Assembly: GCA_964023205.1 (NCBI GenBank)
Contig: OZ026848.1
Span: forward strand, 1,912,501 to 1,976,500
From: Lutraria lutraria
Taxonomy: Eukaryota; Mollusca; Bivalvia; Venerida; Mactridae
Reading direction: 5' to 3'
DNA: 64,000 bases
Shown one piece after another: positions 36,780-48,386 of this stretch (within the stretch, counting starts at the first letter, position 1; each line of letters opens with the position of its first letter). The position numbers and the translations under genes are program-made. The notes beneath the pieces are model-generated. The model saw only the letters and a program-made list of their open reading frames with translations. It made no database searches and was not told where the DNA came from.

Positions 36780-37266
36780 TAAGAATGTTAATATCGACAA
36801 AATCTCAGATGAGTGCAATAATGGGTCACTTGGGGTCAAAAACTAGGTCACCAGGGCAAATCTTAGGAAAACCTGATTTACACTACATGTAGATGTCAAG
36901 TTTTGATTGGATCTTCACCAAGCTTTGTCAGAATGTTTGTCTTAATGATATGTAAGAAAGTTCGATCATGAGTCATCTGATGTCAAAAACTAGGTCATAA
37001 GGTCAAATCTTACACAAACCTTGTTCACCCTGCGGATGTCATGGTCATGATTGGATCTTCACTAAACCTTGTCAGAATGTTTGTTTTAGTGATATGTTGG
37101 TCAAGTATAAACATGGATCATATAGGGTCAGACTCTAGTTCACCAGATCAATTCACTGGAAAGCTTTGATATCAGTAGACCTCATGACACAGGTTCAAAA
37201 CAATGTTTTAATGAGTAAACAATGATTGTCATGTGAGTGATATAGGTCCATCTTGGCCCTCTTGTT
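36780..37266 (+). mobile_element. GGTCA tandem-core element, 5'-truncated copy
   Basis: Two to three modules with GGTCAAAAACTAGGTCA, AAACCTTGT and TTGTCAGAATGTTTGT match 48387-49703 and 59758-60903. It ends GATATAGGTCCATCTTGGCCCT CTTGTTT, the family's hairpin end. The hairpin start is missing. Confidence 0.8.
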
Positions 37267-37276
37267 TCTTCTTTTT

Positions 37277-37492
37277 TAGGTTAGTTCCTTGAATCAACAA
37301 GGGCTAGCATGTTCATTCCATGAAGACAATGCTTCAATTCATCCGGTATCAAGTCATCAACATTGTCCCACCCAGTTTACCTCATTACAATACCAAAATT
37401 ACCAGCCATATTCATTTGATAAATCATTCCACCCATTACGCCAAGATGACCTGTACAGACCCCAAGAGTTCCCCCAATTCAACCTACACTAG
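37277..37492 (+). CDS. Weak exon candidate, Q/H/P-rich
   Basis: CTTCTTTTTTAG is a good acceptor. The frame after it is open for about 70 codons with SSLNQQGLACSFHEDN and QYQNYQPYSFDKSF, then TAG. Composition resembles disordered protein regions. A second frame on the same strand is also open through ~37598, so the reading is uncertain. No homologue recognised. Confidence 0.25.
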
Positions 37493-37792
37493 ACTTATTA
37501 CCAACACCTACTGCAGGCATTTTACTGATCATGTCAGTCTACAACAACCACAACAAAAGCAAATGTATTCCACAATGGTTGAGGATATTTTTATATAGAA
37601 ACAAAGTAATGAAAAACCAGATTATTAAATAAATGTATTATTATGTTTGATTACATTTGTTTCAATGGGTTTATTTCTGATTTAACCATATTTCAGTTAA
37701 ATAAGTGTTCTAACTGTTTCAAGAAGCTGACAATTTCTCCACATATGGAGTATAATTCAAGTATAAGTCAAATAGGTATGACCTACATGTAC

Positions 37793-37862
37793 CGCATCTG
37801 GGATTCGAACCAAGAGTGTCAGAGTATGTCTAGATCCAGAGCACTGGACAACAGTCAAAGCT
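37793..37862 (-). other. tRNA-like remnant
   Basis: The minus strand has GGTTCGAATCCCAGATGCGG (B box) preceded by a CCAGTGCTCTGGATCTAGAC stretch. Stems do not close properly; a decayed tRNA or SINE head. Confidence 0.35.
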
Positions 37863-38315
37863 TTGTTTTGTTTGAATTAAAATTAATTTTAGTGGCATAT
37901 CAATTCTGAAAAATGATGATTTGGAATTTTGTCTTGCAGATCCCTGTAATATCTGAAGAGATTTCAAGAAGGGACAAATCCTTGACGACTTCCTGAAGGA
38001 AACAGACAGTTCTGATGCTGTTACATATATACATATATTGATGAGGTATAAGAGATTAATAACATGTGTGCATGCAGGTATGTGCACACTCATATTTAAA
38101 AACCAAGGAATGAAAAGTGTGTACTTGTATATCAGACAACTATTTGTACATTAAAATCATACAAGCCTTCATGCATGAATAAGCAATTTTATTGTCATTT
38201 TATTCATGAACTTACTCAACAGACATTACTTTCAAGCTTCACTGTCTAGTTATGGTATTATGTTGTTGCTACTGCATTCTAATGACTTGTTTTGATTTAT
38301 AATAGGTTTGAGCTT

Positions 38316-38432
38316 CTGAACTGGAGGAATATAAGACCAGACTTTTAGAAAAGGAGAGAGAGCTCAAGTTGGTAACCAATCAGTTGTTAGAATTGCATGA
38401 AGAGTTGAAGAAAGCAAAACATTCTCAGGTTG
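38316..38432 (+). CDS. Coiled-coil exon candidate
   Basis: Reads SELEEYKTRLLEKERELKL, VTNQLLELHEELKKAKHSQ with leucines at heptad spacing: a strong coiled coil. A TTTGAG acceptor precedes and CTCAG|GTTGTG follows as a possible donor. No gene partner recognised; it may belong with 39038-39127. Confidence 0.4.
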
Positions 38433-38464
38433 TGCATGAGTCTGGTTGTAAGATTCTTTCTTTT

Positions 38465-38540
38465 TAAATTTTGTACCCTCATGATGTTTGAGAGGGGGTA
38501 ATTATTGGAGTCATTTTGTCGGTCAGTCTATTATTTGCAG
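38465..38540 (+). mobile_element. Hairpin start of a tandem-core element (fragment)
   Basis: TACCCTCATGATGTTTGAGAGGGGGTA can fold on itself and is followed by GTCGGTCAGTCT, the same start plan as the elements at 45784 and 58608. No tandem core follows. Confidence 0.45.
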
Positions 38541-39037
38541 ACTAATTGTTTGAATGTGATAGTAATCATACCCAAGTACTTACCGGTAAATTTTAATAAT
38601 GAATATTGGCATCGACCTTCACATATTCTTAACTTACCATAGAAAGGGAGATAACTCAAAAATAAAAAATAAACCAAATCAAAAGTAAAATATTTGGAAT
38701 AATGATACATTGATGTATGAGTATTAGAATTATTACTTACTGGTGTTGATATTGTTGTAAACAGATGGATAAATTGACTGCTGATTAATGATTTGGAATT
38801 CAGGAGTGATTATTTATTGATATTGTGTTTTAGGAATGAATAATTTTTAGAATTCAGAATTCAGGAATGAAAATTAATTGCTCCACCCCCCTGGTAAGAA
38901 GCTACTTGTGTTAACGTTTTTTTGTGGTAAATGGACTAGGATTTGATATTTTATAATCCTTTCAGTCAACAGTCAGATCAACATTTCAGTTTTCATCATT
39001 TAGGTTCCCAACATCACAAAGTGTGTGTAATCTAGCA

Positions 39038-39127
39038 GTGAGAATGGAAACCATCGTACCACCAAATCAGCCATTGATTTATCAGAAAAGCAACTAACTG
39101 CAAGATATTGTGCTGCAATCTCAGTTT
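39038..39127 (+). CDS. Exon candidate of unknown gene
   Basis: One frame reads NGNHRTTKSAIDLSEKQLTA then RYCAAISVW and stops exactly at a TTTG|GTAATT donor. Codon use and residue mix look protein-like. An upstream TAA in this frame means the acceptor must lie between ~39031 and 39040, and none is strong. Confidence 0.3.
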
Positions 39128-40813
39128 GGTAATTTCTTTTTCACATTCGACAATAATATTTATTAAAGTTTATAAATAGATAAAAAAGTTGACATCAAAT
39201 AAAGTAGGTTCACTGTCTAGCTAGTATAATGATCGATAATTTTAGACAGACCTGCATGCATGCTACATTCTCATGAGTCATGAGGTAAGGAACATATGCA
39301 TGATTAACAAACATAGAAAAGATTTATTTTGAATCATAGCAATGCAAATATTAAATTCAAATTTACAGTTGTGGTGGGTGAATAATATCTATGATTTTAT
39401 GTATACAAATGTACAGTTTCATGTTTAAATAATCTAATTGTGATGTTAATATACATTCATCAATATAATTCCAAATTGACCCTTGATATTATTGTTGGTA
39501 CTGAATTTAATCTTTTGAAAGAATTGATTAATTTCATTTTGTCTATGCAATTTCATTTATAACTTTTCCTATCTGATCTTCATCAGTCTGTCATCCAGAT
39601 TTAGGTTTTAAGAAATACTAATCTATTCCTGTTTCTGTCTAAATACAGTGAAACCTGTGTTAGAGGCCTATTCCAAATAAAGGCCACCCTGTGAATATAG
39701 GCCACTCATTTGAAAACCATCACTGACCATTTAGAACAAAATGACCGTTGAATTTAGCAAATTGAACAATTGCCAAAGAATCTCTTATTTAACAATTTCT
39801 GCTAAAATCATAATCAATGTATAATCAATGTACTGAAAGTACTGTCTGAATGTGATTTTTTCCACACAAAGCAAAATAAAAAGAAATATGTAGACATATC
39901 ATTCGTGCCCATGCAAATTTTTTCAAAATTTACACTAACAGACCGACTTTTCATTTATACATAATGAAGGTCATATACAGTCATGTATGTAAACACATAC
40001 TCTTTACTAGTCTCTTAGCATAAAAAAGAAAAAAATCATGGGTAAGTTTAACAGCACATTAATTAAAGACTGAGGTAATGAAATTGCATTAAAAACTTGT
40101 TGTTATACACAAAAAAGTGAACTACACATAAGTTACAGTAAATATCAACATTGATACTTCTGATTTTAACACAACAGTAATGTTGCATGAGATTGAGACA
40201 TGATCATGTAATTCTAATAATCTTGAATAAAAAGAACTCTTTAACTATCATTTTTTAAAAGCACTTAACCAGTATTTTACATTCATATTTAGCGATTTTT
40301 TCAATTTGCATTCACTTAATTTTCTAAGTAGGGGGAGCATTGTGTTAAATTATTGGCTAATGTTATTTTGCATGTGGTTAGCAGATTGCTTGATTAAATC
40401 GGGTGTCATCTTTTCGTTTTTTTGAATTGAGTAAATAGTTATGTTATATGTAAGGGGTAAGAAACCCTAGCTTTCCTGTTATTTCACTATTTTTATTACA
40501 GAGATAATTGTCTCGTATCAAATCATATGATTTGATGTCAGTGTAGGAAAGGGGCTCGTTTGGGTGTTAACTGTTAAATATTCTCACCTGGACTGGTACG
40601 ATCAACTTGTACAGAACTCGACCAAGCGGATTTATTCTCAACCATACTCATAGAAGTTGGTCACACTGTGACCGCATGGTAAAGCATCACGCCCCAAATC
40701 ATTTTCTGAAGAATTGTGTGAATTTTGTGCATTTTTTTGTATTATCAATATTGCTGGAATTGATTTCTACAGAAGCTTTATGGTATATAATGTATGTAAT
40801 CGTTTATCTACAG
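39128..40813. other. Non-coding / probable intron or flank of PRPF39
   Basis: A single pogo-like end TACAGTGAAACCTGTG lies at ~39646. No PRPF39 5' exon was recognised despite a search on both strands. Confidence 0.4.
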
Positions 40814-42478
40814 GTTTTTGAGAAAGGCGTGAGAGCTGTGCCACTTAGTTCAGAGTTATGGCTGCATTATATAACCTTCTACATTACTGAGTTTATCAGT
40901 GAGGATGAAACCAGGAAGTTAGTTTTTTTTTCAAATTTACTGGGCTTAAAATTCTTTTAGAAAATAAAATGGATTGCCTTGACTGATCTGTACTGTTTGC
41001 AATTTAATTGGGTAAATTTTCCTTCTAGGTGTGTATTTTGGCAACATAAAATATATTTTGAACTAGAATTTTGCGAAACAAATTTCCTCTAGTGCACATA
41101 TCAAGTTTTTGTCTTTCTTTACTGTATTTAATAATCTATTTTTAAGCTTCAAGATATATTTAAAGATCCTCTAGTGCACATAAGAAGTTTTGTCTTTCTT
41201 TACTGTATTTGATAATCTATTTTTAGGCTTCAAGGTATATTTAAAGATCATTTATGGCTCTGCATGTTTTTGTGTTATGATTTATTCCTGTGGTTTTCAT
41301 AGTAGCCATATTTTATCTCTGTTTTTTTTTCAGACTTTATGAACAAGTAATTACAGCGGCAGGTACTGACTTTCGTTCAGACAAATTATGGGATAACTAC
41401 ATTAACTGGGAGAAAGATAAATGTTCACGATATGTTACAGCACTGTATGATCGGCTCTTCAGAATTCCTACCCAACTGTACAGTCACCATCATGACAAGT
41501 AAGAATCCGTGTGCACCTAGAATCTTTGTCAAACTTCTTTCTGTAACACATGGGTGACAATATTTCGGATATATCCGGAATTCCGGATTTATCTGTCCTG
41601 AAAGAGCTGTGATTTCTGAGTAAAATAAAAGATATTTGATGAAAATATCTCAAGAAATGGCAAAGTCAAGGTAAATTTAATTTGCTCTGAAGGATTTTCT
41701 TGTTACAAACTGTGTTTAATACGGAAACAATTTGGTCGAAGACCTCTTGTTTGGCAAAAAATGTCTAATGACACCCCTGGTAACATTAAATGTAACAAGT
41801 ACTTAGTTTATGGAAAAGAATATAAGTTCTCATGGTGAGTTATTATGATTGCCTTGTCTATCACTGTGTGTCATCTTCATTTGTTTCTAATGATTTCTCC
41901 TCTGAAACCACTCAGCCAATTACAATCAAGCTTCATATGAATGATCTTCTGATGACCTTTAGCAAGAGTCTAGAAAGCACTCCTGTGGGGTCAAAATTGT
42001 TACAAAGAAATATCAAGTTCAAACTATTTTCAATCTTCGAATTTAGCACCGCACCTTGGACCGAGTCCAACAAAATAGCCATCGGTCCAGTAAATTTGAA
42101 AAGATCAGTGGTCCGACTGTCCAGTAAATTTTTCAATGATAATCTTACTGTGTTTCAGAACAAAAAATGAAATATTGTAATCACTCTCTTTTTGGTCCAG
42201 TAAAAATTCCTTCGGTCCAGTAAAGTTTGCATTTTCACTGGACCAAATATCCAGTGCCTAAAAAAGTTTTTCGTGATGACTACATATTTTATTATTATTT
42301 TTCAGTTTCAAGAAGCATGTGTTAAATCATCACCCTCATGATATTCTCAGTCTCGATGAATTCTTTAAACTTCGAACTGAAGTAGTGAAGGAACAGGGAG
42401 GTAGTTTGGTCACTGGGGGTGATGATGACGCCCCACCTGGTGATGAACAGCCTCCTGGTATGGAACCTAGTACAGATA
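40814..42478 (+). CDS. PRPF39: PRPF39 homologue, three internal exons (partial)
   Basis: Pre-mRNA-processing factor 39, a HAT-repeat protein of the U1 snRNP that helps 5' splice-site choice in the nucleus. Exon a 40814-40917 (VFEKGVRAVPLSSELWLHYI), exon b 41334-41498 (ITAAGTDFRSDKLWDNYINW, RIPTQLYSHH), exon c from 42306 (FKKHVLNHHPHDILSLDEFF, then an acidic GDDDAPPGDEQPPG loop). Acceptors CTACAG, TTTCAG and TTTCAG and donors GTTAGT and GTAAGA are in place; both introns are phase 2 and the joined frame is open (..ETRK|LYEQ.., ..HHHDN|FKKH..). The order matches vertebrate PRPF39 from mid N-terminal HAT repeats to the acidic loop. The end of exon c is uncertain: GT sites fall at 42458 and 42470. 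Exons before and after were not found in the window, so it is a gene with distant exons, a duplicated fragment, or a scaffold mis-join. Confidence 0.85.
41830..42260 (+). repeat. Intronic dispersed repeat, GGTCCAGTAAA words
   Basis: Within the second PRPF39 intron, GGTCCAGTAAA recurs at ~42083, 42193 and 42213, and related CCAGTAAA and ACCAAATATCCAGT words follow. Looks like an old interspersed repeat; the 112-codon frame across it has no support. Confidence 0.4.
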
Positions 42479-42629
42479 AGATACTCATTGCTTATCAGAA
42501 AATTCCTGTGTTTACATTTGGTCCAATTGAAATTTGAGGTTATTTTAATCATTTATTATAGATGTAAGTTCTTAAGCATTAGAGCTGAGAAATTTTTAAA
42601 TTCCAACGATAAAATCAAAATATTTTTTT

Positions 42630-42710
42630 ATTGCCCCCGCAATTCGAAATGGCGCAAGGGCATAGTATTACCCCTATCCATCTGTCTGTCCGTTAAAATT
42701 TTGGTTACTG
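42630..42710 (+). mobile_element. Start of a tandem-core element (fragment)
   Basis: GCCCCCGCAATTCGAAATGG followed by GCAAGGGCATAGTATTACCC and TCTGTCTGTCCG resembles the starts at 45784 and 58608. No modules follow. Confidence 0.35.
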
Positions 42711-42789
42711 AAGATATATTTTATCGATTGGTTTCATATTTCTACATGAAGTTTGATTTCCGTCTAGTTTTAATGATCAAAATGAGAGT

Positions 42790-44270
42790 TTAATTATTAA
42801 TGATATAAGTTGTTAAGCATTAGTGAAGTAAAGTTATTAAATTCCGACTAAGAAAGCAAAATATTTTTTTTAATTATTTACTTGAGTTATTATTTGTTAG
42901 CCATAGTTTAAACATTCGACCTCTGCAGGTTACCCGTCATGAACTTGAAAACAGAAAGTAGAACTATATTTACGGAAACAGGATATGCAAAAAAGCTACA
43001 CAGGTGCGCTATTTCATTGGCTAACCGATACAAGGGTTTAATTCTACGCATTTGAATATGTCATGCATTTTACCGACATGCACATGTTTAGATACATGAC
43101 TCTTTCCATTTGTTTACGATAGATTGATTTGAATTATATTTAGATCCAACACATTTAAGTCAAATATACCAGCTACATCACACAATTAGGTCAGTACTAT
43201 TTCCTTGTGCAGCTGCTCTTTTAAACAAGCTGTTATGGAGTCCAAGGAATGTAGATAGGTTAATACAAGTACATGGGAAGGTGACTTATCAATACTGTTT
43301 CGATTATTTAGATATTAAATTATTGTATTTTATATTTTTTACAATTTTTTTAAAAAATGCTAAGTTGTTTTGATATTGTTTCAGACAATGAGGACTTAAT
43401 TCCATATTTCCTCAATTACAGAGTCTTAGCTGTCAGACTGAATGAAGGTAGAAGCTGTTCAAGCTTACACATCGAATGACAAAACTTGTAAATCATTATT
43501 TCCTGGTTTGATTGTTAATGAATCAGAGAGTGTCCTGGACGCAGGTGTACCAAGTATACAAATTGACAACATTTGTACCAGGAAGTCATCTACTCATCAG
43601 AGTTACTATTAGGAAGACAGGGGAACATGCCATTTGGTAATAACAATGACCTCAGATGCAAGTCAGATGCTCTAACAACTGAGCTAATAGGTTTGGTGAA
43701 TATCCCAGACAATTTATAAATACTGTATTGCACGCAGGTACAATATATTATATCAAAAATAGAAAGACCCTTGAACTGGTGCAGTAGAGTTTCTAGAACC
43801 TAAGAAGGGCTCAAACATGTAGGATAGTATGTTAGTGCACTCTGTATGTGTCCAACTTATGAAAAATAGAATAAAAAACTGTTCAAACATATTATTTCCA
43901 TAACTTTAGGACTTTTACTCATTTGTATGAATCTTGCACCATGTTTGCTTCATGTACCTATTGAATAATTTCAGTTTGTCCAAATTAGGCATTTTGATTT
44001 TGAACAAGAATTATTGTCTATTTTAATTGACGATTTGCCAGAGCGACTGTAGCCACGCCCCCTGAATTTCAAGGGGAGTATCTCTTGTTTAGTCCGTCAA
44101 AACCATAGAAAATAAAATGGCGTACATGGCACGTTCACAGAGGGATATTCCAGACGATTTTGACTCTAAATACTTAAAATGTGAGCTGTCTTTCTGTAAG
44201 AAACTGAAGGCTTAATCATTCATTACAGGTTGCTATGTTCAGGAATTTAGAGTCCTCATATCATCAACAT
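42790..44270. other. Non-coding; one tRNA-like remnant
   Basis: At 43655-43700 the minus strand reads TTAGCTCAGTTGTTAGAGCA TCTGACTTGCATCTGAGGTC, a SINE-type tRNA head like that at 44491. No gene found. Confidence 0.4.
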
Positions 44271-44280
44271 TGATGTCAAA

Positions 44281-45770
44281 ATGTCTGAGAAGAGAATAAG
44301 CGATACGTTCTGTAAATGCAAACAAGGGTAAATAAATTTACTGTTTTCGTTACTTTTAGTTTATTATTTAGTGGGGTTATCACCTTATTTTCATGTTGTT
44401 TACAAAAATGTTACATAATTCACACATCTCCTATATTCGTCCCCAGCACAATCGTACTGTAGCGGTGTTGAATATTGTATTTATAACTTTGCCCAATTAG
44501 CTCAGTTGGTAGAGCATCTGACTTGCAAGCAGGAGGTCACGGGTTTGAGTCCTGCATTGGGTACATTATCTTCCTCCTGTTACATTTCGTGTTATTATAC
44601 CTCAATTTAATTTACAATGTTAATCTTCCATAGGACACCGTGACATACACGTACTGTCCAACACAGCTGGAAAAAATTTACTGTCAGAAAAATTCTGTCT
44701 CCCGCTACCATGGATACGGAATGTTCGAACATTATACTGTACTGTTCGCACATGCGCAATATCTATTTTTGAATTTCCATTGTAAACAGAAAAATTAATG
44801 TGGATTTCACAACAAAAGACATATGAATTTTCGAACTGTGTTATTTCTTCATAAGTCAACGTTTTGGCGCAACCGCCTAAAATGTTATCAAGACATAACA
44901 ATAAAAAATTAATTAGAAAATAACGGATGTTACATCATAATAAATGGCATATCAAGCGTAACGTAAAAAGGCGGGAATGCGTGCAGTACAATGACAAAAT
45001 GCAATCAGTATTTTTATATCGTTGGAAACAGACAAATAAAGATTGAATTAAGTTGCCCATACTTCGCCTCGGTTCACAGCATTTCCTCAAGTTGACAATT
45101 TTACTATCACCCGATCAGACATGTAATATTTATATACTGTGTGTGACTAGCCTTGGAATCCTAGAGCTAGGGTGAAGCAAATGACTGGGTTATTTGAAAG
45201 AGGCTGTGGTTATCGCGATTAAAAGGTAGGAGGAATGTAGCAGTGTGGTATATTGTATTTATAAAATTGCTGAGATATTCGCCAGCCCGATTAACTAAGT
45301 TGGTAGACGATCTGACTTAGCAGGAGGTCGCAAGTTCGAGCCATGAATCAGGTACATTATTTCCCTCTTATTACAGTACCAAAAATTAACTGTAAAAAGA
45401 TATGCACTTGCAGTGGGCTACTGCCTGATATACTTTACTGATATATAGCCAAATAATGAGTTTTGCTCAGCACTTATGCTTGACATATTATCTTAAAGAA
45501 TGCTAGTTTTATGAATGTTATCTCATTTCAGAATAAGTGGTAACTGCTCCCATATCCTGGCCATCATCAACATTGTTGAGCAATGGAAGATAGCAGGTTA
45601 CAAAGACGTCCTGGCTATACTAGCTTACCACAACAATGGGATAAGCGAAGAGGCTGTAAAATAAAACCAGAGCTTGTATCAAGAATGATGATTGCTCAGC
45701 CACTCAATGTCTCCAGAAAGAGGAAATCAATTATGACAGAATTATCTGACAATTGGTAAGTGTATTTAAG
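44281..45770 (+). CDS. SWIM zinc-finger gene or pseudogene, two exons
   Basis: Exon 1 44281-44327 starts ATG and reads MSEKRISDTFCKCKQ; donor GGGTAAAT. Exon 2 starts at 45532 after TTTCAG and gives (G)ISGNCSHILAIINIVEQWK. The phase-2 junction rebuilds CKCKQGISGNCSH, the CxCxnCxH pattern of a SWIM zinc finger, a DNA- or protein-binding module common in MULE-derived and YqaJ-associated proteins. Further on, YKDVLAILAYHNNGISEEAV runs into TAA at ~45662. One base missing from an A run there would account for it, because PELVSRMMIAQPLNVSRKRK resumes in the next frame and reaches a GTAAGT donor at ~45757. This is either a sequence error or a young pseudogene. Downstream exons not found. Confidence 0.6.
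44491..44563 (+). tRNA. tRNA-Ala(UGC)-like, probably a SINE head
   Basis: 73 nt. Acceptor GCCCAAT pairs with ATTGGGT; A box TAGCTCAGTTGGTAGAG is perfect; anticodon loop CTTGCAA gives UGC; B box GGTTTGAGTCC has one change. The anticodon stem has an A-G mismatch and the T stem an A-C mismatch, and no T-run terminator follows. The same flanks (TGTATTTATAA before, TACATTAT.T.CCTC after) occur at 45285, so both belong to a dispersed family and a working tRNA is unlikely. It lies in the SWIM gene intron. Confidence 0.5.
45285..45353 (+). other. Decayed second copy of the tRNA-like element
   Basis: GCCCGATTAACTAAGTTGGT AGACGATCTGACTTAGCAGG with the same flanks as 44491. The D arm and anticodon stem are damaged. 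Confidence 0.65.
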
Positions 45771-45783
45771 TTCAAACATTATT

Positions 45784-46996
45784 ATACCCCCAGATATGAA
45801 ATATATGGGGGCTATATTGGATTCACGCTTGACGGTCGGTCGGTCTGTTGGCCGGCCGGTCGGTCGGTCGGTCCGTGCGTCTGTAGACACAATTTGTCCG
45901 GAGAATTTCTCAGCAATTACTCACAGGATCTCAATGAAACTCATAGAAGTGATCAGTAGTAAGCCTAGTTGTGCATGCTTAAAGCAATTTTCGTTCGGAT
46001 TAATTATCACTGAGTTATACCCCTTTGTTGTTTTTATACAGTATATACAATAGGCAAATTTTGTCCGGACAATTTCTAAGCAACTACTCACAGGATCTCA
46101 ATGAAACTTCACAGAAGTGATCAGTAGTTAGCCTAGTTGTGCATGCTGAAAGCATTATTCATTCGGATTAATTTTCACTGAGTTATAGCCCTTTGTTGTT
46201 TTTATACAGTATATACAATAGGCAAATTTTGTCCGGACAATTTCTCAGCAACTACTCACAGGATTTCAACGAAACTTCACAGAAGTAATAAGTAGTTAGC
46301 CTAGTTGTGCATGCTTAAATCATTTTTCATCTGGATTGATTTTCACTGAGTTATAGCCCTTTGTTTTTTTCTACAATATATACAATAGGCAAATTTTGTC
46401 CTGACTATTTCTCATTGACTACTGCCAGGAATTCAATAAAACTTCTCAGAAGTGATGAGTAGTTAGCCTAGTTGTGCATGCATTAAGCTTGTCTTGGTTG
46501 GTTAAATTTTCACTGAGTTATGGCCCTTTGTTGTTTTTTATACAGTGTATATACAATATCTCAGTAACTACTCATAGGAATTCAATGAAACTTCACAGAA
46601 GTTATAAAAAGTAAGCCTAGTTGTGCATGCAATAACCAGGTTTTGTTTGTTTTAATTTTCACTGAGTTATGGCCCTTTGTTTTATACAATTAGGTAAATT
46701 TTGTCCGTACCATTTCTCAGCAACTACATGCAGGAATTCATTCTTAGAAGTGATAAGTAGTTTGCCAAGTTGTGCATGTCCACAATAGGTTTTGTCCAAG
46801 TAAATTTTAATGAGTTATGGCCCTTTGTTATTTTTTATATAATGTATATTTAGAAACTGGTCAGGATATATCTAAGCAACAATTTGCAGGTATTAAAAAA
46901 ATGAAAATGCATTATATTTCCCTCTGTAAAATGTAACAATAACTGTGTCAAGGCCGCATCTGGGGGTATTCATCACCTTTAGTGATAGTTCTAGTT
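45784..46996 (+). mobile_element. Tandem-core element, six ~170-bp modules, hairpin ends
   Basis: Starts ATACCCCCAGATATGAAATA TATGGGGG (hairpin), then a GGTC microsatellite (CGGTCGGTCGGTCGGTCC). Modules with TTTGTCCGGACAATTTCT.AGCAACTACT, GTTAGCCTAGTTGTGCATGC and GAGTTATAGCCCTTTGTT start near 45893, 46060, 46229, 46397 and onward, fading to the right. It ends GTGTCAAGGCCGCATCTGGG GGTAT, hairpin ATCACCTTTAGTGAT, then AGTTCTAG. This is the plan of bivalve pearl/HINE elements, non-autonomous Helitron relatives. Confidence 0.75.
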
Positions 46997-48286
46997 TCTA
47001 GTTATTTCCTGTATATCAAAAATAAATTTATCAAACTGTTACAAATTTATTTATCAAAACCTGCAATTTACAAGCATTACATATAGAGTTGAATATCCTC
47101 ATCTCAGATTCCTATGGACGGTGGAAATTAGTTGGAGATAAACAAAAAAAAATTGTGTATCTATTCATAATAATTAATATCAACATGACCCATCATCAGA
47201 AATTTGCTGTAAGAATTCGAAAATACAGAGCACCTAGCTTTACGTAATTTCGGATGTTGACGCATTCCGTACCTAATGTAAGATCTAATGATCTTACGAT
47301 AGTCATTGACAATCAAATAATCATCGCTGTACGGTTGAAGTCGCCGACTATCGATAGTGCATCAATTGTAGGTAGTAAATACCCCTGTTACCTGACGCGC
47401 ATCTAAATATCATGTATTATCACTTATCGTTGTTAACATCGTTCTCGGGACAAATTAAATTAAATTTTAAAAATTGACGAGAAATAATTTATCTTAATTT
47501 TTGCCGTAATGAGTACCAGCATTTGACGCTTGTTATATAGTACATACACCGATGGGAACCAATTATACTGATCCCAGTGTCGTACTTTGGTGTACATTCA
47601 CCGCATATATTGACGGATCCCAATCGCCTGGCCACACTGAATAAATCACTGCTTGCTGATTGGCTATAATTAATTCACTATATTTTAACCAATCAGACGA
47701 CAGATTCCTTTGCATCATTTTGCTGTCAACATGGTTGCACTGGCAATCAAAACAAGTGTCCAACGATATTTTGTTGTTTTCAGTGTAAATCACACACACG
47801 CAAAACTAGACGGCTGCTTCTCAAAAAGCAAGAAAACATGTTTTAGTATTGAAGTGCATGTAACACTGTTTGGAATTCAGACATGGAAGTTTGATATGAA
47901 AATCATTTATTTATGATGATTTGGTGAAAGCTTTTGGATTGTATTTTATGGATTTACGTAAAACAATAAGTTGTTGACTATGGCAAGATCAGTTAAATGA
48001 TCAATACTACAATTTAAACTTCTTCCCAAGTTCCTAAAAATCCTTGATGCTATTGTTAATTAATTCTTCAGACAAATGCATTCATTTCATTATTTGTCAT
48101 CATCATTGATAATGGGCATGTGATTTTACATGATTACAAACCATTTGAGCTTGAATTGCTAAAAAATGAACAGTTAATGTTGTTTCACACTTTCAATTAA
48201 ACAATCGATTAATCAATTGATAGTGATATGTCAATTCAATTCGATTATCGATAGCAATTTTGTTCCGATTATGGAACACTAGTAAG
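46997..48286. other. Non-coding, nothing firmly recognised
   Basis: Contains an inverted TAAGATCTAATGATCTTA (47280-47297) and opposed CCAAT-type words near 47655-47695 (GATTGGCTAT and AACCAATCAG) that could be promoter-like, but no gene start is supported. Confidence 0.35.
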
Positions 48287-48290
48287 ATCT

Positions 48291-48331
48291 AAGACCTATA
48301 CTATACAATAAGCATGTATAGTATAGGTCTT
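48291..48331. other. Perfect 17-bp-stem hairpin, 7-nt loop
   Basis: AAGACCTATACTATACA (48291-48307) is the exact reverse complement of 48315-48331, separated by ATAAGCA. It lies just before a tandem-core element but outside its border. It could be a cruciform site, a tiny fold-back element or a transcribed hairpin. Confidence 0.85.
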
Positions 48332-48386
48332 TGGTAAGATGAAGGCCTTTGTTGCAACATCGATCACGCTTTCGGAATTAATTATT

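Noticed and set aside
41832..42170. 112-codon frame in the PRPF39 intron
   Set aside because: It covers an intronic repeat with GGTCCAGTAAA words and has no coding signal.
44491..44563. Working tRNA-Ala gene
   Set aside because: Two stem mismatches, no terminator and a second damaged copy with the same flanks point to a SINE head; it is listed only as tRNA-like.
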